Shown here one piece after another: positions 8,869 to 15,270 of a stretch of DNA of 43,279 nt. The position numbers and the translations under genes were made by a program. Position 1 is the first letter of the stretch; each line of letters starts with the position of its first letter. The notes below the pieces were generated by a model, which made no database searches, had not been told where the DNA came from, and saw only the letters and a program-made list of their open reading frames with translations. This DNA comes from Thermoplasmatales archaeon SW_10_69_26 (lineage in GTDB: Archaea; Thermoplasmatota; SW-10-69-26). The stretch spans positions 74,827-118,105 of the forward strand of contig PXUB01000019.1 of the NCBI GenBank assembly GCA_003009755.1. The letters are read 5' to 3'.

Positions 8869-8876
8869 AAAACGTT
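8869..8876 (-). promoter_or_regulatory. TATA-like box of the gatDE operon
   Basis: The minus strand reads AACGTTTT, centred 30 nt upstream of the gatD ATG at 8842. This suits a leaderless transcript and supports that start over the GTG at 8860. Confidence 0.4.
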
Positions 8877-8940
8877 GTCGGCGGCCACCGGCGGATCGCT
8901 CGCGCACGATCGGCCCCGAAGGTTGGCTTTCCAGGGTGGG

Positions 8941-9013
8941 GGATGCTTCGGGGGGCCGGGGTGAACGGTTGGGCGACGGAGGCAGGGAGGCTGGGCAGGC
9001 CCCCGAAGCATTC
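8941..9013. repeat. long imperfect inverted repeat between elp3 and gatD
   Basis: ATGCTTCGGGGG at 8943-8954 pairs perfectly with CCCCCGAAGCAT at 9000-9011. After a one-base bulge, CC at 8956-8957 pairs with GG at 8998-8999, and a G-T and a G-C pair extend it outward. The loop is about 40 nt and purine-rich. It lies in the 267-bp gap between the gatD start and the elp3 stop, which holds no gene that I can see. Possible roles are the elp3 transcript end or a regulatory hairpin near the gatD promoter. Confidence 0.6.
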
Positions 9014-9093
9014 CTTCGTCCCCGGGAGGGATTAAAGGCGTTGCCGGCAGGGCACGGAACCGGCCGTCCACCCCTGGCGACCGGCAGGCGTCC

Positions 9094-9109
9094 CCGGCCG
9101 ATCGGCCGG
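9094..9109. repeat. 16-bp perfect palindrome at the elp3 stop codon
   Basis: CCGGCCGATCGGCCGG is its own reverse complement. It abuts the elp3 stop codon (9110-9112), so an RNA hairpin would form directly after translation ends. No T-run follows, so this would be an unusual terminator. Confidence 0.6.
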
Positions 9110-10705
9110 TCAGGAGAGGGGCTTGACCATGTAGGGACCCTCGCGCTCGTAGCCGAGCTTGCGGTAGTACTCGCGGGTGCCGACGCCGGCCATCACGAGC
9201 AGCTTGCCGCGTCCGCGTTCGTGGGCGACGTCCTCGGCGCGGCGCATCAGCGCGGTGCCGTGGCCTTGGTGTTGGTGGGATCGGTCGTCGCCGGAGCCGG
9301 CGAGGGGAACCTCGCTGCCGACGACCTTCAGCTCGCGCACGATCGCCGCACCGTCAACCTCGTCGCGGTGGGCGTCCATGGAGGGGATGCGCACGCGGCA
9401 GTAGCCGACGACGGCGTCCTTGCTCGTGTCCTCGACGGCGAGGAACACCTCCTCGCCCCCGCTGGCCTCGTAGCCGTGCTGGGTCTCCTCGAGATCCAGG
9501 GGTTCCTCGGTGCGACGGGGGGCTTCCCGGCAGCGCAGGCACGAGCACTGGGCGCCCATCTCGTCCCACGCGAGCTCGCGCAGGTTCGTCTTGAACACGC
9601 CGGCGGCGATCTCGTGCGTGGGGATGTCGCGCTCGACGCGCTGCACGCGCACCCACGGTGGGACCATGTCGAGGATCTCGCTCACGAGGTCGGCAGCCTC
9701 CTCGTCACCCAGGGGCTCGAACTCGCCGCGCTGGTGTTGCTCGTGCAGCGCGGTGCCGGGCACGACGAGCGTGGGATAGATCTTCAGCATGTCCGGCCGC
9801 AGCCTGGGATCGTCGAACGTCTGGCGGGCCGTCTCGAGATCCATCTCGCGGGAGGACTCGGGCAGGCCCGGCATCAGGTGGTAGCAGACCTTGAGGCCGG
9901 CATCGCGGGCGGTCTGCGATGCTTCGTAGGTGTCCTGCATCGTGTGGCCGCGGTTCGTGGCCGCCAGCACCTCGTCGTAGACGGTCTGGACACCGATCTC
10001 GATCCGCGTGGTGCCCAGGGCCAGCATGTTGTCGACGTGGGGCTTTTGGCACCAATCCGGCTTGGTCTCGAGCGTGAGCCCGATCCCGCGGGCATCGGCC
10101 GTCTCGTTGCGGCGGTGGGCCTCGGCGAGGTCGGCCGAGCGCTGCTCCTCATCGGTGCCGTGGTCGTTCAGCGCGTCGTAGAGGCTCGTGACGAACCGCT
10201 GTTGATCGTCCCAATCGCGGGCCGGGAACGTGCCGCCCTGGACGATGAGATCGACCTTGTCGACGGGGTGCCCGTTGCGTTCCAGATCCTGCAGCCGCGA
10301 GCGGGCCTGGTCGTAGGCGTCGAACCCGTGGCGGTCGGCCCGCCGGGCGGCCGGCTCCTTGCCGGTGTAGCTTTGCGCGGTCCCCATGCGGGGCCCGCCG
10401 GGGCAGAACGTGCACGTGCCGTGCGGGCAGGCCTCGGGCGGCGCCTGCACGGTCACGACCGCCACACCGGACAGCGAACGAGTTGGCTTCTTCACCAGCA
10501 GCGGCTTGAACGCCTCGCGCTCGTCCTCCGGCAAGGCGTTCAACAGCTTGCTGTTCTTCGGGATCTTGGGGACCTCGTGGTCGCGCGCCGTGCGGATCTT
10601 GAGCTTTTGAACGTCCTCGCGGCTGTCCGGAGGGTCCTCCATCATGCGGTCAACGATGTCCTCGAGGTAGGCGTCCAGGCCCAAGGCAGGCCAAGCCAGG
10701 GGCAT
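9110..10705 (-). CDS. elp3: Elp3, tRNA wobble-uridine carboxymethylating enzyme (radical SAM plus GNAT domain)
   Basis: The product is 531 residues from the ATG at 10705. Archaeal Elp3 works alone on U34 of tRNAs, forming the carboxymethyl side chain from acetyl-CoA by radical chemistry. The radical-SAM cluster motif is C93-x4-C98-x2-C101 (ACPHGTCTFCPGG). Further family text includes RIEIGVQTVYDEVLAATNRG and LKVCYHLMPGLP. A second Cys set (CSCLRC) lies before the C-terminal GNAT acetyltransferase domain, whose acetyl-CoA loop reads QHQGHGTAL. An in-frame ATG at 10768 would add an atypical 21-residue extension. The neighbouring tRNA-Arg(UCU) has a wobble U34, a possible substrate (inference). 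Confidence 0.95.
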   Translation of the reverse strand: MPLAWPALGLDAYLEDIVDRMMEDPPDSREDVQKLKIRTARDHEVPKIPKNSKLLNALPEDEREAFKPLLVKKPTRSLSGVAVVTVQAPPEACPHGTCTFCPGGPRMGTAQSYTGKEPAARRADRHGFDAYDQARSRLQDLERNGHPVDKVDLIVQGGTFPARDWDDQQRFVTSLYDALNDHGTDEEQRSADLAEAHRRNETADARGIGLTLETKPDWCQKPHVDNMLALGTTRIEIGVQTVYDEVLAATNRGHTMQDTYEASQTARDAGLKVCYHLMPGLPESSREMDLETARQTFDDPRLRPDMLKIYPTLVVPGTALHEQHQRGEFEPLGDEEAADLVSEILDMVPPWVRVQRVERDIPTHEIAAGVFKTNLRELAWDEMGAQCSCLRCREAPRRTEEPLDLEETQHGYEASGGEEVFLAVEDTSKDAVVGYCRVRIPSMDAHRDEVDGAAIVRELKVVGSEVPLAGSGDDRSHQHQGHGTALMRRAEDVAHERGRGKLLVMAGVGTREYYRKLGYEREGPYMVKPLS

Positions 10706-10769
10706 CGTCGGGAAGAAGGTTGCGGGGAGGGCGAGGTGGGGTCCAGGTGAGAGCCCGACGGGTCTCATC

Positions 10770-11109
10770 CTGCGAGCCTAGACCTGAACCCTGGAGGCCT
10801 TCCCTCGCTGGTACGCTCGGTCGACCTCCAGATCCGAACGTCCGGCCTCGCTCTGAGGTCTCGGCCGGACGTTCTCTGGGTCGGATGGTGAAGGCCCGAG
10901 ACCGCTTGGTGACGCCGGTCTCGGGATCCGGACGGATCAGAGATCCGTCCTCTTCCGAGGCGAGCGCTGCGGTCCCCGTCTCGCCTCGGAACGCGCTCGC
11001 CGGGATCCGCGGACGAGCCTGGCGTAAATCACCGAACTCGTCCTCTACGGAGACCGTCCACCTTCACCGGTCTCCGGACGAACCCAAGGGTTCTCATCCC
11101 GGCTCGCAG
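10770..11109 (-). ncRNA. candidate structured RNA, about 340 nt, closed by complementary ends
   Basis: The stretch has no convincing gene but holds many strong helices. The ends pair: 10770-10778 with 11101-11109 (9 bp). Next inside, 10786-10791 pairs with 11088-11093 (6 bp). A long-range helix joins 10887-10894 and 11061-11068 (8 bp). Local hairpins are 10791-10797/10825-10831, 10836-10847/10863-10874 (12 bp), 10895-10904/10916-10925 (10 bp), 10930-10938/10942-10950 (9 bp, loop AGA), 10953-10964/10980-10991 (12 bp), 11011-11017/11037-11043, and 11048-11056/11068-11076 (9 bp, competes with the long-range helix). All but the last nest. Strand is not certain; minus is chosen because tRNA-Arg ends 12 nt before it and elp3 follows. 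I did not find RNase P or SRP RNA signature motifs. Confidence 0.5.
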
Positions 11110-11121
11110 CGACCCGGTCAG

Positions 11122-11197
11122 CGCGCTCGCCGGGATTCGAACCCGGGATCCTCGGCTTAGAAGGCCGATGCCTTGGTCCGGACTAGGCTACGAGCGC
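11122..11197 (-). tRNA. tRNA-Arg, anticodon UCU
   Basis: A full cloverleaf can be drawn on the minus strand. The acceptor stem GCGCTCG/CGAGCGC pairs perfectly over 7 bp. The D arm is GCCT/AGGC. The anticodon stem TCGGC/GCCGA encloses the loop CTTCTAA, giving anticodon TCT. The variable loop is GGATC and the T arm is CCGGG-TTCGAAT-CCCGG. The discriminator is G and no CCA is encoded, so the ends need CCA addition. No intron. It decodes AGA and AGG. Hairpin-rich DNA lies on both sides. Confidence 0.95.
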
Positions 11198-11265
11198 TCA
11201 CAGGTGGCACTGGGCTTCGTCATATTAGTGGCCGGTTCCTGTGGGAAAGCGAGGCAGGCGAGACG

Positions 11266-11455
11266 CGGACCGCGGTCCGGATCGCCGGAGTCCCTGTCCG
11301 TCAGGCGGACTCCGGCGAGAGCACGGATCTTCGGTCCGTGCCGACCAGGCGACGGGCGCTCGGGCGGGCACTGACCTTCGCTGTATCCGTGACCGGTGCC
11401 CTCGAGACGCCACCGCACCCCATTCTTTGACGATCGTTGCGGCTCCGGGCGTCTC
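11266..11455. repeat. second chain of hairpins, on the 5' side of tRNA-Arg
   Basis: Consecutive inverted repeats fill this gene-free stretch. CGGACC-GC-GGTCCG lies at 11266-11279. 11282-11293 pairs with 11307-11318 (12 bp). 11321-11329 pairs with 11333-11341 (9 bp with one G-T, loop TTC). 11366-11371 pairs with 11396-11401. 11404-11411 pairs with 11448-11455 (8 bp). They follow each other with hardly a gap. The strand is unknown; if minus, they would form the leader of the tRNA-Arg transcript. The rest of the 341-bp gap (11198-11538) holds only the promoter of the next gene. Confidence 0.55.
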
Positions 11456-11538
11456 CGTCCGCCATCGGCGGCCACGGTCCGCCCCGTCGGTCGTCCGAAA
11501 ACCTCACAACGATAAACGACGCGCGTGTTGGCGGGGGC

Positions 11539-12539
11539 GTGCCGGCGGACGAGCCGCCTGTGGATGCGGACGAGGGTCCGCCCGAGGAGCCGAAGCCGTT
11601 GGGCCGCCCGGTGCAGGTGAACCAGGCCGATCTCGTCCGTGGGATGATCTGCGTCGGCAAGAAGAAGGCGGTCACGCTGTTGCGCGAGCCCGAGCGCCGG
11701 ACGAGCGAGGTGCACGGGCTGGCGAGCCTGCTCGATGCCTACGTGGCGTTCACGAGCGAGGGGCCGCAGACGTCGGCCTTCTACGACGAGCTCGACAGCC
11801 GCGAGAAGGCCTCCTTCTCCTACCGGGTCGGCATGGGGCTGGCCCTGCTGGCGGCCCAGCACGCGCTCGAGATCCCGTGGCTGATGCACGCCGCCTCGCT
11901 GGAGGCCAGCGGCGGCCCGCATCGAGCCCGAGGACACCGCGCGCGGACCTGATCGGGCTCTCGCTCGACGGGCGCTGGCAGCTGGTGAGAGCGCACGCGC
12001 GCTCGACGGAGATCACGGCCTCGATCGTCGAGGACACCCGTCGCGAGGTGGCCGAGGTGGCCTCGATCAACGACCGGGAGCCGGTCGAGCGGCGGGCCTG
12101 CGTGGCCGGGCTGGGCGAGGCGCCGTTCCGCGTCAGCTTCGAGCCCGGACTCCCGCCGGAGGAGGCCGAGGACGAGGGCCCCGAGGTGCGCTTCCGGATC
12201 GACCCCTCGCAGTACATCGCCGAGTACTACGCCCAGTTTTCGTTCTTCACGAGCCTCGACACGCGCGAGCACACGTTCGCGAAAGACATCGGATGCGGGA
12301 ACCTGCCGCCGGCGGTGCTCTCGGATCTGGAGGGCACGCCATACGAGATCGGGCTGTTGAAACCGCTGCACGATGCCTTGCAACCGCCGGAGGAGCGGGT
12401 CGAGGAGACCCAGAGCCTGGACGAGGCGGTGCCGGGCAAGCGCGGCTGGGAGCCGGCCGATCCCCGCCGGGCCCGCCAGGCGGGCGTGAGCGTGGGCCGG
12501 GATGGCGTCGTCGTGACCGGGCCGGCGCCACCCGGGTAG
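11539..12539 (+). pseudogene. frameshifted gene of unknown function
   Basis: Two consecutive good reading frames encode one apparent protein. Part one runs from the GTG at 11539 (VPADEPPVDADEGPPEEPKP) through VQVNQADLVRGMICVGKKKA and LDSREKASFSYRVGMGL, and stops at 11952. Part two, one frame over, picks up near 11940 (ADLIGLSLDGRWQLVRA) and continues to 12539 with sensible text such as RIDPSQYIAEYYAQFSFFTS. The junction is a GC-repeat-rich stretch around 11910-11945, where an indel is likely. It may be a real mutation, a sequencing error or a programmed shift. A T/A-rich box at about 11512-11520 supports the GTG start. No known domain is recognised; the whole would be about 333 residues. Confidence 0.6.
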
Positions 12540-12549
12540 CTGACCCGTA

Positions 12550-12557
12550 GGTTAACC
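12550..12557 (+). promoter_or_regulatory. TATA-like box of the SPOUT methylase gene
   Basis: GGTTAACC is centred about 34 nt upstream of the GTG at 12587 and only 11 nt after the previous stop codon, which suggests the methylase has its own promoter. Confidence 0.35.
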
Positions 12558-12586
12558 AGGGCGAGCTCGCTGGCCGGGCGAGAACG

Positions 12587-13636
12587 GTGCGCCTGCTGGT
12601 CACGACCCGGACGGGGAACGAGTACCTGGCTGCCCGCATCCTCGAGGATCGCTTCCACGCGATCGAGGACACCGACGCCCGACCGACGGGGCTGAAGGGC
12701 CTAGTGATCCTCGAGGCTCGCGAGGGGATCGAGGCCGACGAGGTGGGCGAGGTCAGCGAGGTCGAGAAGGTCATCGAGATCGATCGCGAGCTGGAGGACC
12801 CGCAGGTGCGCGAGATCGCCAAGGCGGCCGGCGAGGTCGCCGCCGAGCTCCCGGACGGCACCCGGTTCGCGGTGCGTTGCACGCGCCGCGGGTCGCACGA
12901 TTTCACGAGCCAGGACGTCGAGCGGTTGGCGGGCGCGGCGGTGCTGGACCGCGACGAGGAGCACGAGGTCGACCTGGACGACCCCGACCACGTGCTCCGG
13001 GTCGAGATCATCAACGACTGGACCGGGATCGGGCTCGTGGCCGGCGAGGACATCCACAAGAAGTACGTCGGCAAGCCCGACGCGCGCCGGCTGACGAAGA
13101 AGACGACGATCGTGCAGCGGATGTACGAGAGCCAGCACCCGCGCGGCACGAACCGCATCGGGGCCGCGCTGGGTCGCTCGGCCCAGGCCTTCGAGGTCGA
13201 CCGGCTCGTCGTCGGCATGGCCGAACCGGCCGAGGCCGACGACCTGGACCGGTTCGTCGACGCCCTGCAGGAGGGCATCGGGTCGCGGCACGAGGTGCAG
13301 AAGAAGGCCTACGAGCAGCAGCGCGACCGCGTCCCGGTCGAGGTGGCCGACCTGCACCAGATGGCGCGCCGGGCGAAGGGCTCGGGCGCGCTCGTCGTCG
13401 CGACCGATCCGCGCGGCGAGACGGTGGCCGACGTGCGCGACGAGCTGGGCACCGATCTGCGCGAGGCCGACGAGATCTACGTCTTCAACGGTTCGAACGA
13501 GGCGTTGCCGACGGGCATGTTCTCGCACGCCGACCACGTGCTCGACCTGGCGCCCTCGATCACATATGGCACCGACCAGGCGATCGCGGCCTCCTTGGTG
13601 GCCCTGTTGACGGCCTGGAAGCCGCCCGAGGGCTAG
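12587..13636 (+). CDS. THUMP-SPOUT family RNA methylase (COG1818)
   Basis: The product is 349 residues from a GTG start. The N-terminal THUMP-like RNA-binding region covers about 1-165 (MRLLVTTRTGNEYLAARILE; GTRFAVRCTRRGSHDF). The C-terminal half is a SPOUT methyltransferase fold ending in the knot motif APSITYGTDQAIAASLVALL. Family knowledge: archaeal COG1818 proteins are predicted SAM-dependent RNA methylases of unproven target. The sequence IHKKYVGKPDARRLTKKTT and MYESQHPRGTNRIGAALG fits RNA contact. The stop codon overlaps that of tspO on the other strand (shared CTAG), so the two are convergent. Confidence 0.85.
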   Translation: MRLLVTTRTGNEYLAARILEDRFHAIEDTDARPTGLKGLVILEAREGIEADEVGEVSEVEKVIEIDRELEDPQVREIAKAAGEVAAELPDGTRFAVRCTRRGSHDFTSQDVERLAGAAVLDRDEEHEVDLDDPDHVLRVEIINDWTGIGLVAGEDIHKKYVGKPDARRLTKKTTIVQRMYESQHPRGTNRIGAALGRSAQAFEVDRLVVGMAEPAEADDLDRFVDALQEGIGSRHEVQKKAYEQQRDRVPVEVADLHQMARRAKGSGALVVATDPRGETVADVRDELGTDLREADEIYVFNGSNEALPTGMFSHADHVLDLAPSITYGTDQAIAASLVALLTAWKPPEG

Positions 13637-14136
13637 TTCAGGAGGACGAACCCGGCGTTGAGCGCGGTGGCGTAGACGACCCACACGAGGTAGGGGACCA
13701 GGAGCCCGGCCGCGCGCTTGTTGACTCCCCGGAAGGCTCTGATCGTCCAACCGATCGCGGCCAGCAGGACGACGATCTCGATCAGCGCCCACCGGGGCCG
13801 CTGCAGGCCGAAGAACAGGCCCGACCAGCCGACGTTGAGCGCCAGCTGCACCCCGAAGGGGACCATCGCTCGTGCCCGGTGGGGACCGGATGTGCGCTGC
13901 CAGACGAGCCAGCCGCTGACGGCCATCATGGCGTACAGGGCCGTCCAGACGGGGCCGAACACCCAGGAGGGCGGCGTCCCGAGCGGCTTCTCGAGCGTGG
14001 GGTACCAGGTTTCGACGGCGCCGGCGGTCAGCCAGCCGCCGATGGCGGCGGCCGCGAAGCAGATCGCCAGGAAGACGCCCAACGAGACGAGAGTGCGGCC
14101 GAAGCTGGGCTCGTGCACGCCGTCGGTCTCGGCCAT
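13633..14136 (-). CDS. tspO: TspO/MBR family tryptophan-rich sensory protein
   Basis: The product is 167 residues with five predicted membrane helices. Diagnostic text is WYPTLEKPLGTPPSWVFGPV followed by WTALYAMMAVSGWLVW, then QLALNVGWSGLFFGLQRPRW, and the aromatic TspO core is present. TspO binds porphyrins and related ligands and may have a role in tetrapyrrole or oxidative-stress handling; the exact role in archaea is open. The ATG at 14136 is chosen because upstream text is low-complexity Arg/Gly. The gene starts 2 nt after the preceding hypothetical gene on the same strand, so they form an operon. Confidence 0.93.
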   Translation of the reverse strand: MAETDGVHEPSFGRTLVSLGVFLAICFAAAAIGGWLTAGAVETWYPTLEKPLGTPPSWVFGPVWTALYAMMAVSGWLVWQRTSGPHRARAMVPFGVQLALNVGWSGLFFGLQRPRWALIEIVVLLAAIGWTIRAFRGVNKRAAGLLVPYLVWVVYATALNAGFVLLN

Positions 14137-14138
14137 CC

Positions 14139-14513
14139 TCACTCCCCCAGGGCCTCGGAGGCCTCGTCGACGGTGCCGATCACGGCGTTGCCGCCGGCGT
14201 GGAACCCCTCGACGTAGCCCAGGCACAATCCCCAGGCACCCAACAGCCCGGCCTCGTGGCCGTCGAGCGGGAGGCCGCCGGGTTCAGCGTCGACGAGCTC
14301 GAGACCTTGCTCACTCGCGACCCCCTCGAGCACGGCCTGCGGGCGTTCGTCGGGATCGGCCTCAGGGATCGCGGCGAGGACCGCCTCGAAGAACGCGGCT
14401 TGGCCGTCGAGGTAGGCCGAGCGCTCCTCGGTGGCCTCGACCGCGGCGAGCAGATCCTCGACGCCCTCGCCCAGCGCCTCCAGCACGTCGATCTCGCGGG
14501 CCGGCTGGCTCAT
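14139..14513 (-). CDS. hypothetical acidic helical protein upstream of tspO
   Basis: The product is 124 residues from the ATG at 14513 (MSQPAREIDVLEALGEGVED). It is acidic, without signal or membrane segments, and likely all-helical. Text such as LLAAVEATEERSAYLDGQAA and GLCLGYVEGFHAGG suggests a small helical bundle. No family recognised. The stop codon lies 2 nt before the tspO start, implying cotranscription and perhaps a linked role. Confidence 0.7.
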   Translation of the reverse strand: MSQPAREIDVLEALGEGVEDLLAAVEATEERSAYLDGQAAFFEAVLAAIPEADPDERPQAVLEGVASEQGLELVDAEPGGLPLDGHEAGLLGAWGLCLGYVEGFHAGGNAVIGTVDEASEALGE

Positions 14514-14592
14514 CGTGGACCCCAACGGGCCCCCGCTTGGAAACGGTTCGGTCCGCCCGACAGGCTTTCCCACGGCGAGCCGCTGCCCACGC

Positions 14593-15033
14593 GTGGCCGA
14601 GTGGGAGCTGTACCGGGCGATCGCCGACCACTGGCGCTCGCGCGGCTACCACGTGGTGACGTCGGTGACGGACCCCAGCGGCTCGCGCGTGGAGCTGGAC
14701 GTGGTCGCGTTCACGCCGGAGCTGGACGACGTGCGGATCACGGAGGCCAAGGTCGCGGCCTCGAAGGCGTTGGTCGACCAGTGCATCGATCGGTTGCGGT
14801 ACGCAGAGCGCGTGTACGCGGCCGTGCCGGCGACCGCGGCCGAGCGGTTGCGATCGCAAGCCGGCTCCGGGCCGGCGGACCGGCTGGGGATCTTGGCCGT
14901 GGCGGAGACCGGGGTCGAGGTGGTGCGGCAGGCCGAGCCGAGCGATCAGCGACGGGAGCCGGGCAAGGCGCACGTGATCGAGCGCCAGCTGCGGTCGGCG
15001 TTGGCGGAGGGCGAGGCCGAGGGGCCGGCGTGA
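14593..15033 (+). CDS. small PD-(D/E)XK-like nuclease-fold protein
   Basis: The product is 146 residues from the GTG at 14593 (VAEWELYRAIADHWRSRGYH). An N-terminal helix is followed by SRVELDVVAFTPELDD and VRITEAKVA. The acidic strand (E-L-D) followed by E-x-K is the PD-(D/E)XK nuclease signature, and CIDRLRYAERVYAAVP fits the next helix and strand. At this size it could be an isolated endonuclease, a repair factor or an inactive relative. It is divergent from the tspO operon, with about 80 bp between. Substrate unknown. Confidence 0.65.
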   Translation: MAEWELYRAIADHWRSRGYHVVTSVTDPSGSRVELDVVAFTPELDDVRITEAKVAASKALVDQCIDRLRYAERVYAAVPATAAERLRSQAGSGPADRLGILAVAETGVEVVRQAEPSDQRREPGKAHVIERQLRSALAEGEAEGPA

Positions 15034-15042
15034 GCGGCCGAC

Positions 15043-15237
15043 TCAGCCCTGCAGCGCGATCCGCACGTCGACGTCCTTGACGGCCCAGGTGCGGGCCTCG
15101 CTGGTGTTGGCGAACGTGACCTCGATGCGGCCCTCCTCGGCCAGCCAGTGGGCCAATTCGTCCTCGACGAGGGCGAAGGCCTCGTCGAAGCGGGGGCCCT
15201 GGGGGAGCTCGATCGTGCAGGGCACGGTCTCCTCCAT
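15043..15237 (-). CDS. 64-residue protein resembling the IleS C-terminal domain
   Basis: The product is 64 residues from the ATG at 15237 (MEETVPCTIELPQGPRFDEA). It aligns by eye with the last 75 residues of the adjacent IleS: VPCTIEL against VDCTIGL, a central acidic helix (LVEDELAHWLAEE against ELEDLESYLREAIEE), TWAVKD against EWEITNK, and VRIALQG against IRIVLHG at the very end. So it looks like a free-standing copy of the domain that ends the synthetase. The gene starts 33 nt after the ileS stop codon in the same direction and is probably cotranscribed. Function unknown; it may bind tRNA or the synthetase. Confidence 0.65.
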   Translation of the reverse strand: MEETVPCTIELPQGPRFDEAFALVEDELAHWLAEEGRIEVTFANTSEARTWAVKDVDVRIALQG

Positions 15238-15248
15238 GTCGAGCTTAG

Positions 15249-15270
15249 CTCCTAAGGAGGGGTAGCCCCT
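15249..15270. repeat. two overlapping inverted repeats between ileS and the 64-residue gene
   Basis: CTCCT-A-AGGAG (15249-15259) overlaps AGGGG-TAG-CCCCT (15258-15270). Both lie in the 32-nt gap before the small gene's ATG. The GGAG runs could serve ribosome binding on the minus strand. Confidence 0.4.

Noticed and set aside
2103-10750. Very long plus-strand open frames (up to about 1000 codons) opposite the regulator, gatDE and elp3
   Set aside because: They are antisense shadows: Gly/Val/Leu/Arg-rich, no motifs, and the minus strand carries recognised genes.
10770-11109. RNase P RNA or SRP RNA as the identity of the structured block
   Set aside because: Neither strand shows the universal RNase P GAGGAAAGTCC-type core or an SRP helix 8 GGAAG/AGCA pattern. 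A divergent version cannot be excluded without a covariance search.
10720-11160. Open frame of about 146 codons across the hairpin block
   Set aside because: Its product is Arg/Ser/Pro-rich, no family, and the frame covers both the palindromes and the tRNA-Arg; it is open only because of GC content.
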